From NCBI GenBank assembly GCA_017448455.1, contig JAFSLL010000158.1, forward strand, positions 1-35,135: DNA of 35,135 nucleotides. Reading direction: 5' to 3'. How positions within the stretch are numbered: position 1 is the first letter of the stretch; each line of letters opens with the position of its first letter. The notes beneath the pieces were generated by a model. It saw only the letters and a list, made by a program, of their open reading frames with translations. It did no database searches and was not told where the DNA came from. Origin of the DNA: Oscillospiraceae bacterium (GTDB taxonomy: Bacteria > Bacillota > Clostridia > Oscillospirales > Oscillospiraceae). Positions 8,068 to 16,217 of the stretch are shown here, piece by piece. The translations under genes were made by a program, and so were the position numbers.

Positions 8068-11000
8068 TTATTTTTCCTCCTTTTTCCGCAGTTTGGCAAC
8101 AAGATACAGGGCAGCGGAGCAGATCATCAGAGCGCCGAAAGCATACTCTGCAGTCTGATATGCGGTACGCCAGAACACAGGCAGCTTCACCACACGGGTG
8201 GACGCATCATAACGGTTCATAAGGTTAGACTGGCTCATCGCATAAAGAATCTTATGCACAGATGCCTTAATGGCATTCTGAGCGGTGGCATCACCGGAGA
8301 ACACCCGCGCATCAATAACAGAGCCGTCAACCTGATCAGCGAAACGGCCGCCGTCAAGCGTTGTGGTAGAATAGAAGCCTGCCATTCCGCGTGTGTCATA
8401 ACAGGTTGTACCGGAGGTCAAAACTGCGCCGTAAATATCGAAATCATCGTAGATATCGGTGACGGCATAACCACGGAAGCCGAATTCTTTTGCCAGGATA
8501 TTTGTCATCAGACCGACAGAAGCCGTGCATTCAACGGAGCCTATTTTTGAGAAGGAGATCATCAGGCCGCGCATTCCCTGATCAAATTCGTCCGTATCAT
8601 ACTTGGTTGCCTCAAAAGCATACTGATAGGCACGAAGCTCAACTTCACGCGCGCGCTGCTCGGTCATGTAAGGGGCTACACCGGAGCGGTTGGTCTCCTG
8701 GTCATTGAAGGCATAGTGCTTCGGTGCGGCGATCAGGCCGTATTTCAGAGCGCCAACAGCGAATTCCATGGCCGTAACACCGGAGAGGATTGGATCTTCC
8801 GAATAGTATTCTCCGTTGCGACCATTATAGGCATGGCGATGGGTGTTCAGACCGGGTCCCCAGAGGATGGGAATTCCTGTAAAGAGGCTTTCTTCGCCGA
8901 CAAAGGCACCGAGATCATAGCAGAGCTGCGGATTAAAGGAGGAAGCTGTCAGCGGACTGTTGCCGAACACTTCCGGATGCCAGTTCCCGTTGGGATCGGA
9001 AGCTGCAATGTTCCAGGGGGCCATCGTATCCTTAGAGGCGTTGAGATTGACAGCAACACCGTTGCCGGCGTTTTCCGTCATATAGGTCTCAACCGTGCCG
9101 ATCGTGCTTGCTCCGGGAATGGAGGGACCGCCATAAGTAGCGAGGTACTGGGCTTCTTCAAGAGTCATGTTGTTGATGAGCTCGTCCCACTTCTCATCTT
9201 CAAAGTCAACGCCCCACATCTCATAAAACTTGACGCCGTTGTCTTCTTCCCAAATGATATCAGATGTATCATCATCGGTTTTGATAGTGTAATACTTGCC
9301 GTTGAGGTTGTCAATCAGCTCCTGACTGGTAAGGGTCAGAGCATCGTAGGTCTTCGGCCAGGTGCCGGACCAGTCGGCGCGGCTGAGATAGGTCACTTCG
9401 CCGGGCTGATAGTAGTTCCAGTCAGCATAGGGAATCTGATTTACAATCTTTTCGCCGGTCTTGGCAACGGAGAAGGCAGTGCGCTCGATAAAGCTCTCAT
9501 CAATCTCACGTTCATAAGCCATATCGGCATTACCGGGGACATCCATGCCCTGCAGGGCCATAATGTTCTGAAGTGCAGCATGTGCTCCATTTCCGACAGC
9601 AAAGAAATAGGCCCCAGGATCGAGAATATAGCCACCCTCTCCATTATTGAGGGTTACATCATAACTTGCAATATACTGCAGATCGCAGATAACCTCGACT
9701 GTCTCAGACTCACCTGGCTGAAGGACCTGGGATTTGTCATAGTTAAGGAGCTGAATCGCACTTTTCTCGATACCGCCCTGAATATAAGGAGCCTGTCCAT
9801 AAATCTGAACCGGCGTCTTGCCTGCCACATCACCGATGTTCGTAACTTTCACTCTGAATGTGGCTGTCGCATCGACGGAGCCGTTACTGTTCTTCTTAAC
9901 CGCGAACTCCGGCTCCCCTTCAAATTCAAAGCTGAAGTCCGTATAGCTCAAGCCATAACCAAACCCATAAGCGACTTCTTCATCATAGTTCCAGTTGCCT
10001 GTGGATGCATATACGCCAGCAGTGGATGCAGCATTGCCCTGTCCTGCCACCGCATCATAATACCGGGTCTCGTAATAGCGGTATCCGACATAGATTCCCT
10101 CTGCTTCCATAATATACATGCCTGTATTACCACCGAACATACCGCCGCCACGGGTCACAGTACCATCGGCATTGGCATAGCGGAAGTTGCCCATGTTCTG
10201 CATGGCAGGTGCAGACATATTCTTTGCAGCGAAGATGTCAAACAGACCGCCGGAAGGACTGACCTTACCTGAGAGAATGTCAGCAACACCGAGCATTCCA
10301 TAGGCACCTGGTGCGCCAATCCAGAGGATAGCATCAACATCCGGATCATTCTTCAGGTCTGCAATTTCCACAGAGGCAGAGCTGTTGATAAGGACGATAA
10401 CCTTATCGGAGCACTCTTTAGCAAGAGCAATGGCATCACGCTCGTTCTGGGAAAGAGCAAGGGGCTCATCCATACCGAGGCCGGGAACTACACCGCCCGG
10501 AAGATAGTCATGGCTCTCACCGGACGCACGAGAAATCACCACAATGGCTGCATCGCCATACTGTGCAAAACTGTCTTTATAACCCGGATTCACCTTTTCA
10601 ATGTCCGCAAGAGAAGGCTCGCGCGGGTCAAAGACTTCTTCCGCCCCTTCGTTGTACTCGTGGTGGAAGTCCGCGAGAAGTTTCTCATAGATGTCTATCA
10701 TCGTCTGATTGAGTTTGTAACCTGCGCCGTCAAAGTCAAACTCGTCACCGGTCCAAGCATCCATGGTCGGTCCAATCGTCACTTCACCTGTTGCCCAGTT
10801 ACTGGAAGCAGAATCGGACATCGTGTTGGCAAAGTCAGTTCGATTATCCCGCAAAGCCTGTTCGAGATTAATGACCGGGCCCCAGACTTTTACGCCGAAG
10901 GCACTGCCCAGCACTGGTTTGTGACTGCGGATGCCGAGCAGGGTCACATTTGCGCCGGATGCGAGCGGCAGAACGTCATTCTCGTTTTTGAGAAGAACGC

Positions 11001-11274
11001 TGCCCTCATAAGCCTGACGCCGGTTGAGGTCAATGGCTTTCTGAATCAGTGCGTGGGAATTTCCGGTGCCATCCTCGTTCAGGACTTCATCGGAGGGGAC
11101 AAACTTGTCATAGAGCGCACCGTCAGACTCCACCCGTTCCGACTGTGTGCCCATATAAGTGTCGATCGTCGCAGCATTTGCCTCAAGGACATTGCCCGCT
11201 ATGATCGAGAGGGCGAGGAAGAAGCACATCAGGCTTGTCAGTCCCCGCCAGAGACCGGTTCTTTTCACTTTCAT
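8068..11274 (-). CDS. Membrane-anchored GH3 enzyme with permuted domain order
   Basis: The 1068-aa exported protein has an N-terminal signal sequence (hydrophobic 11-29, ANA cleavage motif 32-34) and a C-terminal membrane helix (about 1041-1060) followed by KLRKKEEK, predicting an outside-facing, tail-anchored enzyme. GH3 modules are in reverse order. The alpha/beta C-domain comes first (about 75-345, starting GSVLLKNENDVLPL), then a fibronectin-III-like domain (about 445-565), then the catalytic barrel (about 690-1020). The barrel has GRNGEYYSEDP at 818-828, K852-H853 in APKHYAFND, and the probable nucleophile D940 in GFRGYAVTDIYDD. Permuted GH3 beta-glucosidases are known from Butyrivibrio and Ruminococcus. 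The substrate is unknown. It is the first gene of the glycoside operon, with AGGAGG upstream of the ATG. Confidence 0.9.
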   Translation of the reverse strand: MKVKRTGLWRGLTSLMCFFLALSIIAGNVLEANAATIDTYMGTQSERVESDGALYDKFVPSDEVLNEDGTGNSHALIQKAIDLNRRQAYEGSVLLKNENDVLPLASGANVTLLGIRSHKPVLGSAFGVKVWGPVINLEQALRDNRTDFANTMSDSASSNWATGEVTIGPTMDAWTGDEFDFDGAGYKLNQTMIDIYEKLLADFHHEYNEGAEEVFDPREPSLADIEKVNPGYKDSFAQYGDAAIVVISRASGESHDYLPGGVVPGLGMDEPLALSQNERDAIALAKECSDKVIVLINSSASVEIADLKNDPDVDAILWIGAPGAYGMLGVADILSGKVSPSGGLFDIFAAKNMSAPAMQNMGNFRYANADGTVTRGGGMFGGNTGMYIMEAEGIYVGYRYYETRYYDAVAGQGNAASTAGVYASTGNWNYDEEVAYGFGYGLSYTDFSFEFEGEPEFAVKKNSNGSVDATATFRVKVTNIGDVAGKTPVQIYGQAPYIQGGIEKSAIQLLNYDKSQVLQPGESETVEVICDLQYIASYDVTLNNGEGGYILDPGAYFFAVGNGAHAALQNIMALQGMDVPGNADMAYEREIDESFIERTAFSVAKTGEKIVNQIPYADWNYYQPGEVTYLSRADWSGTWPKTYDALTLTSQELIDNLNGKYYTIKTDDDTSDIIWEEDNGVKFYEMWGVDFEDEKWDELINNMTLEEAQYLATYGGPSIPGASTIGTVETYMTENAGNGVAVNLNASKDTMAPWNIAASDPNGNWHPEVFGNSPLTASSFNPQLCYDLGAFVGEESLFTGIPILWGPGLNTHRHAYNGRNGEYYSEDPILSGVTAMEFAVGALKYGLIAAPKHYAFNDQETNRSGVAPYMTEQRAREVELRAYQYAFEATKYDTDEFDQGMRGLMISFSKIGSVECTASVGLMTNILAKEFGFRGYAVTDIYDDFDIYGAVLTSGTTCYDTRGMAGFYSTTTLDGGRFADQVDGSVIDARVFSGDATAQNAIKASVHKILYAMSQSNLMNRYDASTRVVKLPVFWRTAYQTAEYAFGALMICSAALYLVAKLRKKEEK

Positions 11275-11287
11275 TCCTCCTGCAATT

Positions 11288-11344
11288 GTGTGTTAGGGAT
11301 AGAATAGGCTCCAATGATATTTTGCTGTGATCTATATAACACAC
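11288..11344 (-). promoter_or_regulatory. GH3 operon leader: inverted repeat and candidate promoter region
   Basis: The 78-bp stretch between the kinase terminator and the GH3 start carries an 8-bp inverted repeat, GTGTGTTA (11288-11295) and TAACACAC (11337-11344), 41 bp apart. Reading leftward, a TATTCT could serve as a -10 element, but no convincing -35 is seen, as expected of an activator-dependent promoter. The repeats could be binding sites for the adjacent LytTR regulator. This is a weak assignment. Confidence 0.4.
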
Positions 11345-11352
11345 GCAAAGCG

Positions 11353-11386
11353 AAAACGGCAGTTTTTAGAGCGAACTGCCGTTTTT
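11353..11386. terminator. Terminator of the two-component operon
   Basis: A 12-bp perfect stem (AAAACGGCAGTT with AACTGCCGTTTT) has a 9-nt loop and T-runs on both sides, located 51 bp past the kinase stop codon. It separates the sensor/regulator operon from the GH3 operon. Confidence 0.85.
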
Positions 11387-11436
11387 CCAGTGCGAATTGT
11401 CAGGGCACCATCTTATGGAATCCTGTGTTCGATTAT

Positions 11437-12690
11437 TCAGTTCTGAAGCAGATAAATATCCAACGTGAAAAGATCCCCGTCGACAGACGCACAGAGACTG
11501 CCGCCGTATTTCTCGGCAATGAGCTTCATGCTCTTCATCCCATAACCGTGGAACCCTTCTTCCTCAGTCTTACTGGTCTTCGGGACACCGTCCTCAAAAT
11601 GAAGCGTACCTGCAAAATAATTGCTGATGTGGATGCTGACCAGCTCTCCCCTGCGTTCGGAAATGATATCAATAATCTTCTTTTCCGGATCCTCCAATTT
11701 TTCCACAGCCTCAACTGCATTGGACACCGCGTTGCCAAACAGGGAATATACATCCATGATCTGCATGAAGCTGAGGTCTGCGCCATTTCCCGTGTAGGTC
11801 AGACGGATTCCCTCCTCCGAGCATCGAAGGCTGTTCTCGGTGAGAAGCACATCCAACGCCTCGTTGCCGGTATGAATCCGACTGCCATAAATGCGAACGG
11901 CATTCTTAATACTCTCAACTTCTTCCGGCGGCAGACGCATATCATGCAGCTTATGCTTTAAATCATGATATTTGATATTGATGGTGTCTATGGTCTTCTT
12001 GGAAAGCTCGTACTGTTTGCGTTCCTCCTGCCACATGAGATTCAACGCAGTATTTTCTGTCTGCAGGTCAACCAGCCGGTAGAGTACAAACTGTACCACC
12101 AGTGCCATTAAACAACAGGTAATGGCGTAGATGTTAACAGGAATGGAGTCTGCCGCTTTATACTGATTTACGACACGTGTCAAGCCAATACAGATCAGCA
12201 TTACTGCAATCGACAATGCATTAAACCGCAAGTCCGGCTTTTTCCATCCCTGCGTTCGAGCAGAAAACAGGCCAATGGTCAAGAACGCCAACAGATATAC
12301 CGGCGGAAAAACCACCAGTTCTGCCAGTTCCCAGTCTGCAAGCCCCATAGCAGTCATCCCACGGAACAGACCGGTTGTTGCCTGCACGATTTTCGCTGTG
12401 TGGTAAGCAATGTGTTCTACTGCATAACCGGCAACACAGAGGGAGAACAGGGCAGAAAAACGCAGACGGAAACAAAAACTCATGCCGGCAACCGTAAGTC
12501 CGAAGAGGAAGAGGTATATTAAAATCTGCACGAAAAGAGGCTGGTTTAAAGGTTCCCGGCGCGGCACGAGCAAATAACCTGCCATAAGCACCAAAAACAC
12601 CCCTGCCAGACGAAGTGCAAAGTGTTTTCGTCTGTCTGCCGGATAGAGAAAAATGAATTCTGCAAAGAGAAGCTCGAGAACAAACTTCAT
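11437..12690 (-). CDS. Sensor histidine kinase, GHKL (AgrC-like) type
   Basis: The 417-aa protein has about six membrane helices in residues 1-205, a short coiled linker, the phosphoacceptor motif YHDLKHKL (H242), and a GHKL ATPase domain with N-box FGNAVSNAVEAVE (N320, N324) and G-box GFHGYGMKS (379-387). This architecture is typical of LytTR-partner kinases that sense peptides or envelope signals through the membrane domain. Its ATG overlaps the regulator's stop codon (ATGA), so the pair is co-translated. A strong terminator follows. Its position just upstream of the glycosidase operon suggests it controls that operon, which would be an uncommon job for this kinase type. Confidence 0.92.
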   Translation of the reverse strand: MKFVLELLFAEFIFLYPADRRKHFALRLAGVFLVLMAGYLLVPRREPLNQPLFVQILIYLFLFGLTVAGMSFCFRLRFSALFSLCVAGYAVEHIAYHTAKIVQATTGLFRGMTAMGLADWELAELVVFPPVYLLAFLTIGLFSARTQGWKKPDLRFNALSIAVMLICIGLTRVVNQYKAADSIPVNIYAITCCLMALVVQFVLYRLVDLQTENTALNLMWQEERKQYELSKKTIDTINIKYHDLKHKLHDMRLPPEEVESIKNAVRIYGSRIHTGNEALDVLLTENSLRCSEEGIRLTYTGNGADLSFMQIMDVYSLFGNAVSNAVEAVEKLEDPEKKIIDIISERRGELVSIHISNYFAGTLHFEDGVPKTSKTEEEGFHGYGMKSMKLIAEKYGGSLCASVDGDLFTLDIYLLQN

Positions 12691-13394
12691 CTTCTACCCC
12701 CCATAAAATCCGACATTGCTGCCAGAAACGCCTTTCTCTGCGGACGGGAGATATCCAGCTTCTTCTCGCCTATTTTCGCTTCCGTCTTACTGACAGACGT
12801 CACGTGATACAGATTAACTAAGCAGCTGCGATTAACAAAGACAAAGTAGCTGCGGTTAAGTTTTCCATAGGCTTCCTTGAGAGTCCCATATTCTTCAATA
12901 TCCCCGTCAGCTGTGTGATATACAACATAATGCCCGTCAATATCAAGATATCGGATAGCAGAGATTTCAAGCTGACGGATTTCTCCATCGCATTTAACGG
13001 GAATATATTCTTCCGCACGTTTTGGAACACGGGAAACAGCACGCCTCATTTTGATGGCAAAGGAATACCTGTTGACCGGCTTCAAAATATAGTCCAATGC
13101 ATCAACTTCATATCCGGCTATGGCATACTGGGTCATGTTGGTAACAAAGATCAGCAAGACTGTCGGATCCATCTTTCGCAGCACCCGTGCAGTTTCCATG
13201 CCGTTCATGCCCGGCATCTCAATATCCATAAATACAAGGTCATAATCGTTGGAGTAATTCCCTATAAAGGCAGTCCCGGTTAAGAACTCGGTGACAGAAA
13301 AGGAATAGCCTTCGCTCTCTTCCAGCCAGCGCAGACAGCTGCAAAGACGTGCCCGCTCTGCAGAATCATCTTCGACAACAGCAACACGGATCAA
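12687..13394 (-). CDS. LytTR-family response regulator
   Basis: The 235-aa regulator has a receiver domain (1-120) with the acidic pair in VVEDD, phosphoacceptor D57 in VFMDIEMPG and Lys in LKPV. A LytTR DNA-binding domain (about 128-230) contains YFVFVNRSCLVNL. An upstream GTG at 13401-13403 directly touches GGAGG and has no spacing. TTG at 13392-13394 lies 8 nt after GGAGG and gives the usual N-terminus MIRVAVVEDD, so the TTG start was chosen. Family members bind pairs of direct repeats upstream of target promoters. The likely target is the neighbouring GH3 operon. Confidence 0.9.
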   Translation of the reverse strand: MIRVAVVEDDSAERARLCSCLRWLEESEGYSFSVTEFLTGTAFIGNYSNDYDLVFMDIEMPGMNGMETARVLRKMDPTVLLIFVTNMTQYAIAGYEVDALDYILKPVNRYSFAIKMRRAVSRVPKRAEEYIPVKCDGEIRQLEISAIRYLDIDGHYVVYHTADGDIEEYGTLKEAYGKLNRSYFVFVNRSCLVNLYHVTSVSKTEAKIGEKKLDISRPQRKAFLAAMSDFMGGRR

Positions 13395-13423
13395 TTCCCT
13401 CACCTCCCGCTTCTTTATCTGCT

Positions 13424-13452
13424 ATCTTATCACAACTTGCGGATTCTTACAA
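13424..13452 (-). promoter_or_regulatory. Promoter of the two-component operon
   Basis: On the minus strand, TTGTAA (13447-13452) and TAAGAT (13424-13429) are spaced by 17 bp, 30 bp upstream of the TTG start codon. Confidence 0.55.
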
Positions 13453-13457
13453 TTATG

Positions 13458-13493
13458 AAAGCAACGGCCAGGTCATATCCTGCCCGTTGCTTT
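13458..13493. terminator. Hairpin after the flavoprotein gene
   Basis: A 10-bp perfect stem (AAAGCAACGG with CCGTTGCTTT) has further pairing (CAGG/CCTG) in its loop. It lies 25 bp past the flavoprotein stop, but the leftward T-run is short. It differs completely from the sequence that follows the left repeat copy. Confidence 0.55.
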
Positions 13494-13502
13494 GTAGATT
13501 CG

Positions 13503-13632
13503 TATTCAGATGCTTTGTTATCTGATGAAATTCGTTGTGGAGTCCCATTCCGTCTCAGGATAGGGAATCCCCTGCTGCCGGCCCAGTTCGAAGCACTTCA
13601 GCATCCAGACCATGTTTCTTGCCAGATTTCTC
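13503..13632 (+). repeat. 130-bp direct repeat, right copy
   Basis: This is the partner of 3954-4083 (125 of 130 bases identical, same orientation). This copy contains the last 38 codons (stop included) of the intact flavoprotein gene plus 15 bp downstream. It marks the right edge of the glycoside islet. Confidence 0.95.
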
Positions 13633-14141
13633 ATCGTCTGCAGTCCTTCCGCGTCCTGTTCCGCATCGGCGGCAACACGGCCGTGGACCATATTCCAATA
13701 GGTTGAACCTGCCACAGGCATCTGGGAGATCCCAAAATACTTGTTCACTGCATCCAGCGCCGCTGTCGTTCCGCCGCGCCTCGCAACCGCCACCGCCGCT
13801 CCGGGTTTAAACATGAAAACATCGCTGTTGCTGAAGAAAACCCGATCCAGGAAAGAAAACAATCTGCCGCTGGGATGCGCATAATAGGTCGGCGTCGCAA
13901 AGACAAAACCGTCTGCTTCTTTGGCTTTCTCTACAAATTCGTTCACGCCGTCGTCATCAATAACGCATTTTCCCAGTTGTGAACACTTCCCGCACTGAAG
14001 GCAGTCCGCGATGGCTTTGCCTCCAAGATGGATGATCTCGGTTTCCACGCCGGCATCCTGGAAGACACCGACCATCTCATTGAGCGCACGCGCTGTTGTG
14101 CCATTCACATGGCTGCTGCCGTTCACCATCAATACTTTCAT
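13518..14141 (-). CDS. Iron-sulfur flavoprotein / NAD(P)H-dependent FMN reductase family
   Basis: The 207-aa flavodoxin-fold protein begins with VLMVNGSSHVNGTTA, an FMN phosphate-binding loop. The compact cluster C47-x2-C50-x2-C53-x5-C59 is the ligand pattern of iron-sulfur flavoproteins (Isf), which move electrons between ferredoxin-type donors and acceptors. A flavin-binding segment ATPTYYAHPSG follows at about 83-93. It is likely cytosolic. The ATG is preceded by AAAGGGG. Its terminal 38 codons form the right 130-bp repeat, and the other repeat copy is a truncated duplicate. The electron partner is unknown. Confidence 0.9.
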   Translation of the reverse strand: MKVLMVNGSSHVNGTTARALNEMVGVFQDAGVETEIIHLGGKAIADCLQCGKCSQLGKCVIDDDGVNEFVEKAKEADGFVFATPTYYAHPSGRLFSFLDRVFFSNSDVFMFKPGAAVAVARRGGTTAALDAVNKYFGISQMPVAGSTYWNMVHGRVAADAEQDAEGLQTMRNLARNMVWMLKCFELGRQQGIPYPETEWDSTTNFIR

Positions 14142-14180
14142 TTTTTCAGCCCCTTTGCGGAAAGATTATGTTCGGTTATT

Positions 14181-15971
14181 TCAGGGCTTGAGCTCGAGGT
14201 ACAGCGCGCGATACTGTTCGGCGGAGACATCCCAGGAGACATCCTTTGCCATGTCACGCTTTACCATCTCATCCCAGCGATCACGCTCTGTAAAGTAAAC
14301 TGTTTTGGCACGGTTGATCGCATCGAGCAGCAGGCCTGCCTCATAGCGGTCAAAGGTAAAGCCTTCCCCGCTGTTCTCGTACTGATTGTAAGGAGCTACC
14401 GTGTCTTTCAGGCCGCCTGTTTCGCGCACGATCGGCACAGTGCCATAGCGCATCGCAATCAGCTGTGTCAGGCCGCAAGGCTCAAACAGAGAGGGCACCA
14501 GAAACGCGTCTGACGCAGCATAGATATTATGGGCACGGCCCTCATCATACATAATGTTGGAGCAGACACTTCCCTTATAAGCCTGTTCATAGTAGCGGAA
14601 AGAATCCTCATAATACGCATCGCCGGTTCCGAGAACGACGACCTGGGTATTCCCGTCAATGACCGCCGGCAGAATGGCATTCACCAAATCCAGACCTTTC
14701 TGGTTCGTCAGGCGGGACACCAGCCCCAGGACGAACTTGTTCTCGTCAACTTCCAGGCCGAGCGCTTCCTGAAGGGCTTTTTTATTTGCCTTTTTCTTTT
14801 CGATCACATCAGAAGCCTGATAATTGACCGCCAGCAGGGAGTCCGTCGCGGTGTCCCACAGTTCGGTGTCGATGCCGTTGACGATCCCGCGAAGCTTCCA
14901 GGAGTGATGACGCATATGCGCATCCAGGTTTTCTCCGTAGAATGGGGTCTGAATTTCTCCGGCATAGGTGTTGGAAACCGTTGTGATCATATCGGCATAC
15001 GCCAGACCGCCCTTGAGCATATTGGCGTCATCCTGACCCTGTTTGAGCACATCAATATTGAACACTTCGTCGGGCAGCCCGGACCAGTACTTGATCGTCG
15101 GGATGTTGTATACGCCCTGGAAACGAAGATTATGAATCGTCAGCATGCTTTTGGCACTGGAAACCGGGGTGCCGGCGAACAGTGTGCGCAGATAGATGGG
15201 CACGAGAGCAGCCTGCCAGTCATGGCAGTGGATGATATCCGGAACCCAGTTCATGTAGTTCAGGGCAGCCAGCGCCGCCTTCGAGAAGAAGCAGAAGCGG
15301 GGAATATCGTCGATCAGGTTAATGTACGGATTGCCGGCAGAGAAGAACTCCTCATTGTCAATAAAATCATAGACAACGCCGTCCCATACATATTCCATAA
15401 TCCCCACATAGTAGCTGCGGCCGTCAGAGCATAGATTCATCATGAACTCACCGCGATAGATCATCTTGTCCTGATACTTCTGCGGGATGCATTTATAGCG
15501 CGGCAGGATCACCTTTACGTCGCAATTCTGCGCAGCGAGAGCCTTGGGCAGCGCGTACATCACGTCGCCGAGACCGCCGGTCTTTACGAAGGGATAGCAC
15601 TCCGAACCGATGAAGGCAACGCTTCTTCTGGGCTGAGGAAGCACTTTCTCCTCTGCTGGCTCTTCATAAATCTCAACAGAGATATCTTCGGTTTTTTCCA
15701 CGGGCTCCGCAGTCTCCTTTACGGTCTTTTTGCGGGGTGCCGCTTTCTTCACCGGCTTTTCCGCCGGTTCTGCTGCCTTTTTGGCGGCAGTCTTTTTGGT
15801 GCTTTCCTTTTTCGCGGGTTTTTCAGCGGTCTTCGCAGACGCGGATTCCGTTTTCACAGCGGTCTTCTTTGCCGTTGTTTTTTTTACGGGCTTTTCAGCC
15901 GTCTCTGCCTTTGCGGCAGTTTTCTTTTCTTTTACAGCGGCTTCTTCCGCCGCAGCTGTCTTTTTCGGCAT
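14181..15971 (-). CDS. glgA: Glycogen synthase (ADP-glucose, GT5) with Lys/Ala-rich N-terminal tail
   Basis: The enzyme transfers glucose from ADP-glucose to alpha-1,4-glucan. The GT5 core starts near residue 115. The donor-site motif K130-TGGLGDV follows SECYPFV, and the C-terminal domain holds FEPCGLTQLIAMRYGT. Residues 1-112 are an added low-complexity tail with many AKKT, EKPVKK and TAAKKA units, resembling the tails of histone-H1-like proteins; bacterial GlgA usually begins at the core. AAGGAG lies 10 nt before the ATG, so the tail is part of the gene and not a start artefact. The gene is monocistronic with its own promoter. The tail may bind polyanions or glycogen particles, which is inference. 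Confidence 0.94.
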   Translation of the reverse strand: MPKKTAAAEEAAVKEKKTAAKAETAEKPVKKTTAKKTAVKTESASAKTAEKPAKKESTKKTAAKKAAEPAEKPVKKAAPRKKTVKETAEPVEKTEDISVEIYEEPAEEKVLPQPRRSVAFIGSECYPFVKTGGLGDVMYALPKALAAQNCDVKVILPRYKCIPQKYQDKMIYRGEFMMNLCSDGRSYYVGIMEYVWDGVVYDFIDNEEFFSAGNPYINLIDDIPRFCFFSKAALAALNYMNWVPDIIHCHDWQAALVPIYLRTLFAGTPVSSAKSMLTIHNLRFQGVYNIPTIKYWSGLPDEVFNIDVLKQGQDDANMLKGGLAYADMITTVSNTYAGEIQTPFYGENLDAHMRHHSWKLRGIVNGIDTELWDTATDSLLAVNYQASDVIEKKKANKKALQEALGLEVDENKFVLGLVSRLTNQKGLDLVNAILPAVIDGNTQVVVLGTGDAYYEDSFRYYEQAYKGSVCSNIMYDEGRAHNIYAASDAFLVPSLFEPCGLTQLIAMRYGTVPIVRETGGLKDTVAPYNQYENSGEGFTFDRYEAGLLLDAINRAKTVYFTERDRWDEMVKRDMAKDVSWDVSAEQYRALYLELKP

Positions 15972-16056
15972 AACAGATATACTCCTTATGACTGAAATCC
16001 TTACGGATTCGTGATTGACTGTTTATATGCATTCTCTGAGAGGAATGCCGTGCTTT

Positions 16057-16084
16057 AATATAGTCATAAAAAAGGAAAAGTCAA
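16057..16084 (-). promoter_or_regulatory. Promoter of glgA
   Basis: On the minus strand, TTGACT (16079-16084) and TATATT (16057-16062) have 16-bp spacing. An approximately 80-nt leader follows with a small stem (GCATTC with GAATGC). Confidence 0.7.
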
Positions 16085-16173
16085 GGACATTCCAATTAAA
16101 ATACGGCTTTTGAGGGAATTTTTGTGCAATATGACCGGCATTCTTTCAATTATTATCGTGCATAATACCGTTA

Positions 16174-16179
16174 TATAAT
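16174..16179 (+). promoter_or_regulatory. Candidate -10 element for the 71-aa gene
   Basis: TATAAT lies 38 bp upstream of the start codon, on the strand diverging from glgA. No clear -35 hexamer is present at 16-18 bp, so the assignment is tentative. Confidence 0.4.
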
Positions 16180-16217
16180 GATACAATGAGTTATCCAAAA
16201 AGTCTGGAGGAATCATC

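Noticed and set aside
8716-10272. 518-aa open frame on the + strand opposite the GH3 gene
   Set aside because: It is antisense to a well-supported GH3 gene, has no ribosome site or family features, and is a mirror of GH3 codon use.
14181-15971. GlgA tail as a frameshifted or fused separate gene
   Set aside because: The frame is continuous, with one promoter and one good ribosome site before the tail and none before the core, so it reads as one gene.
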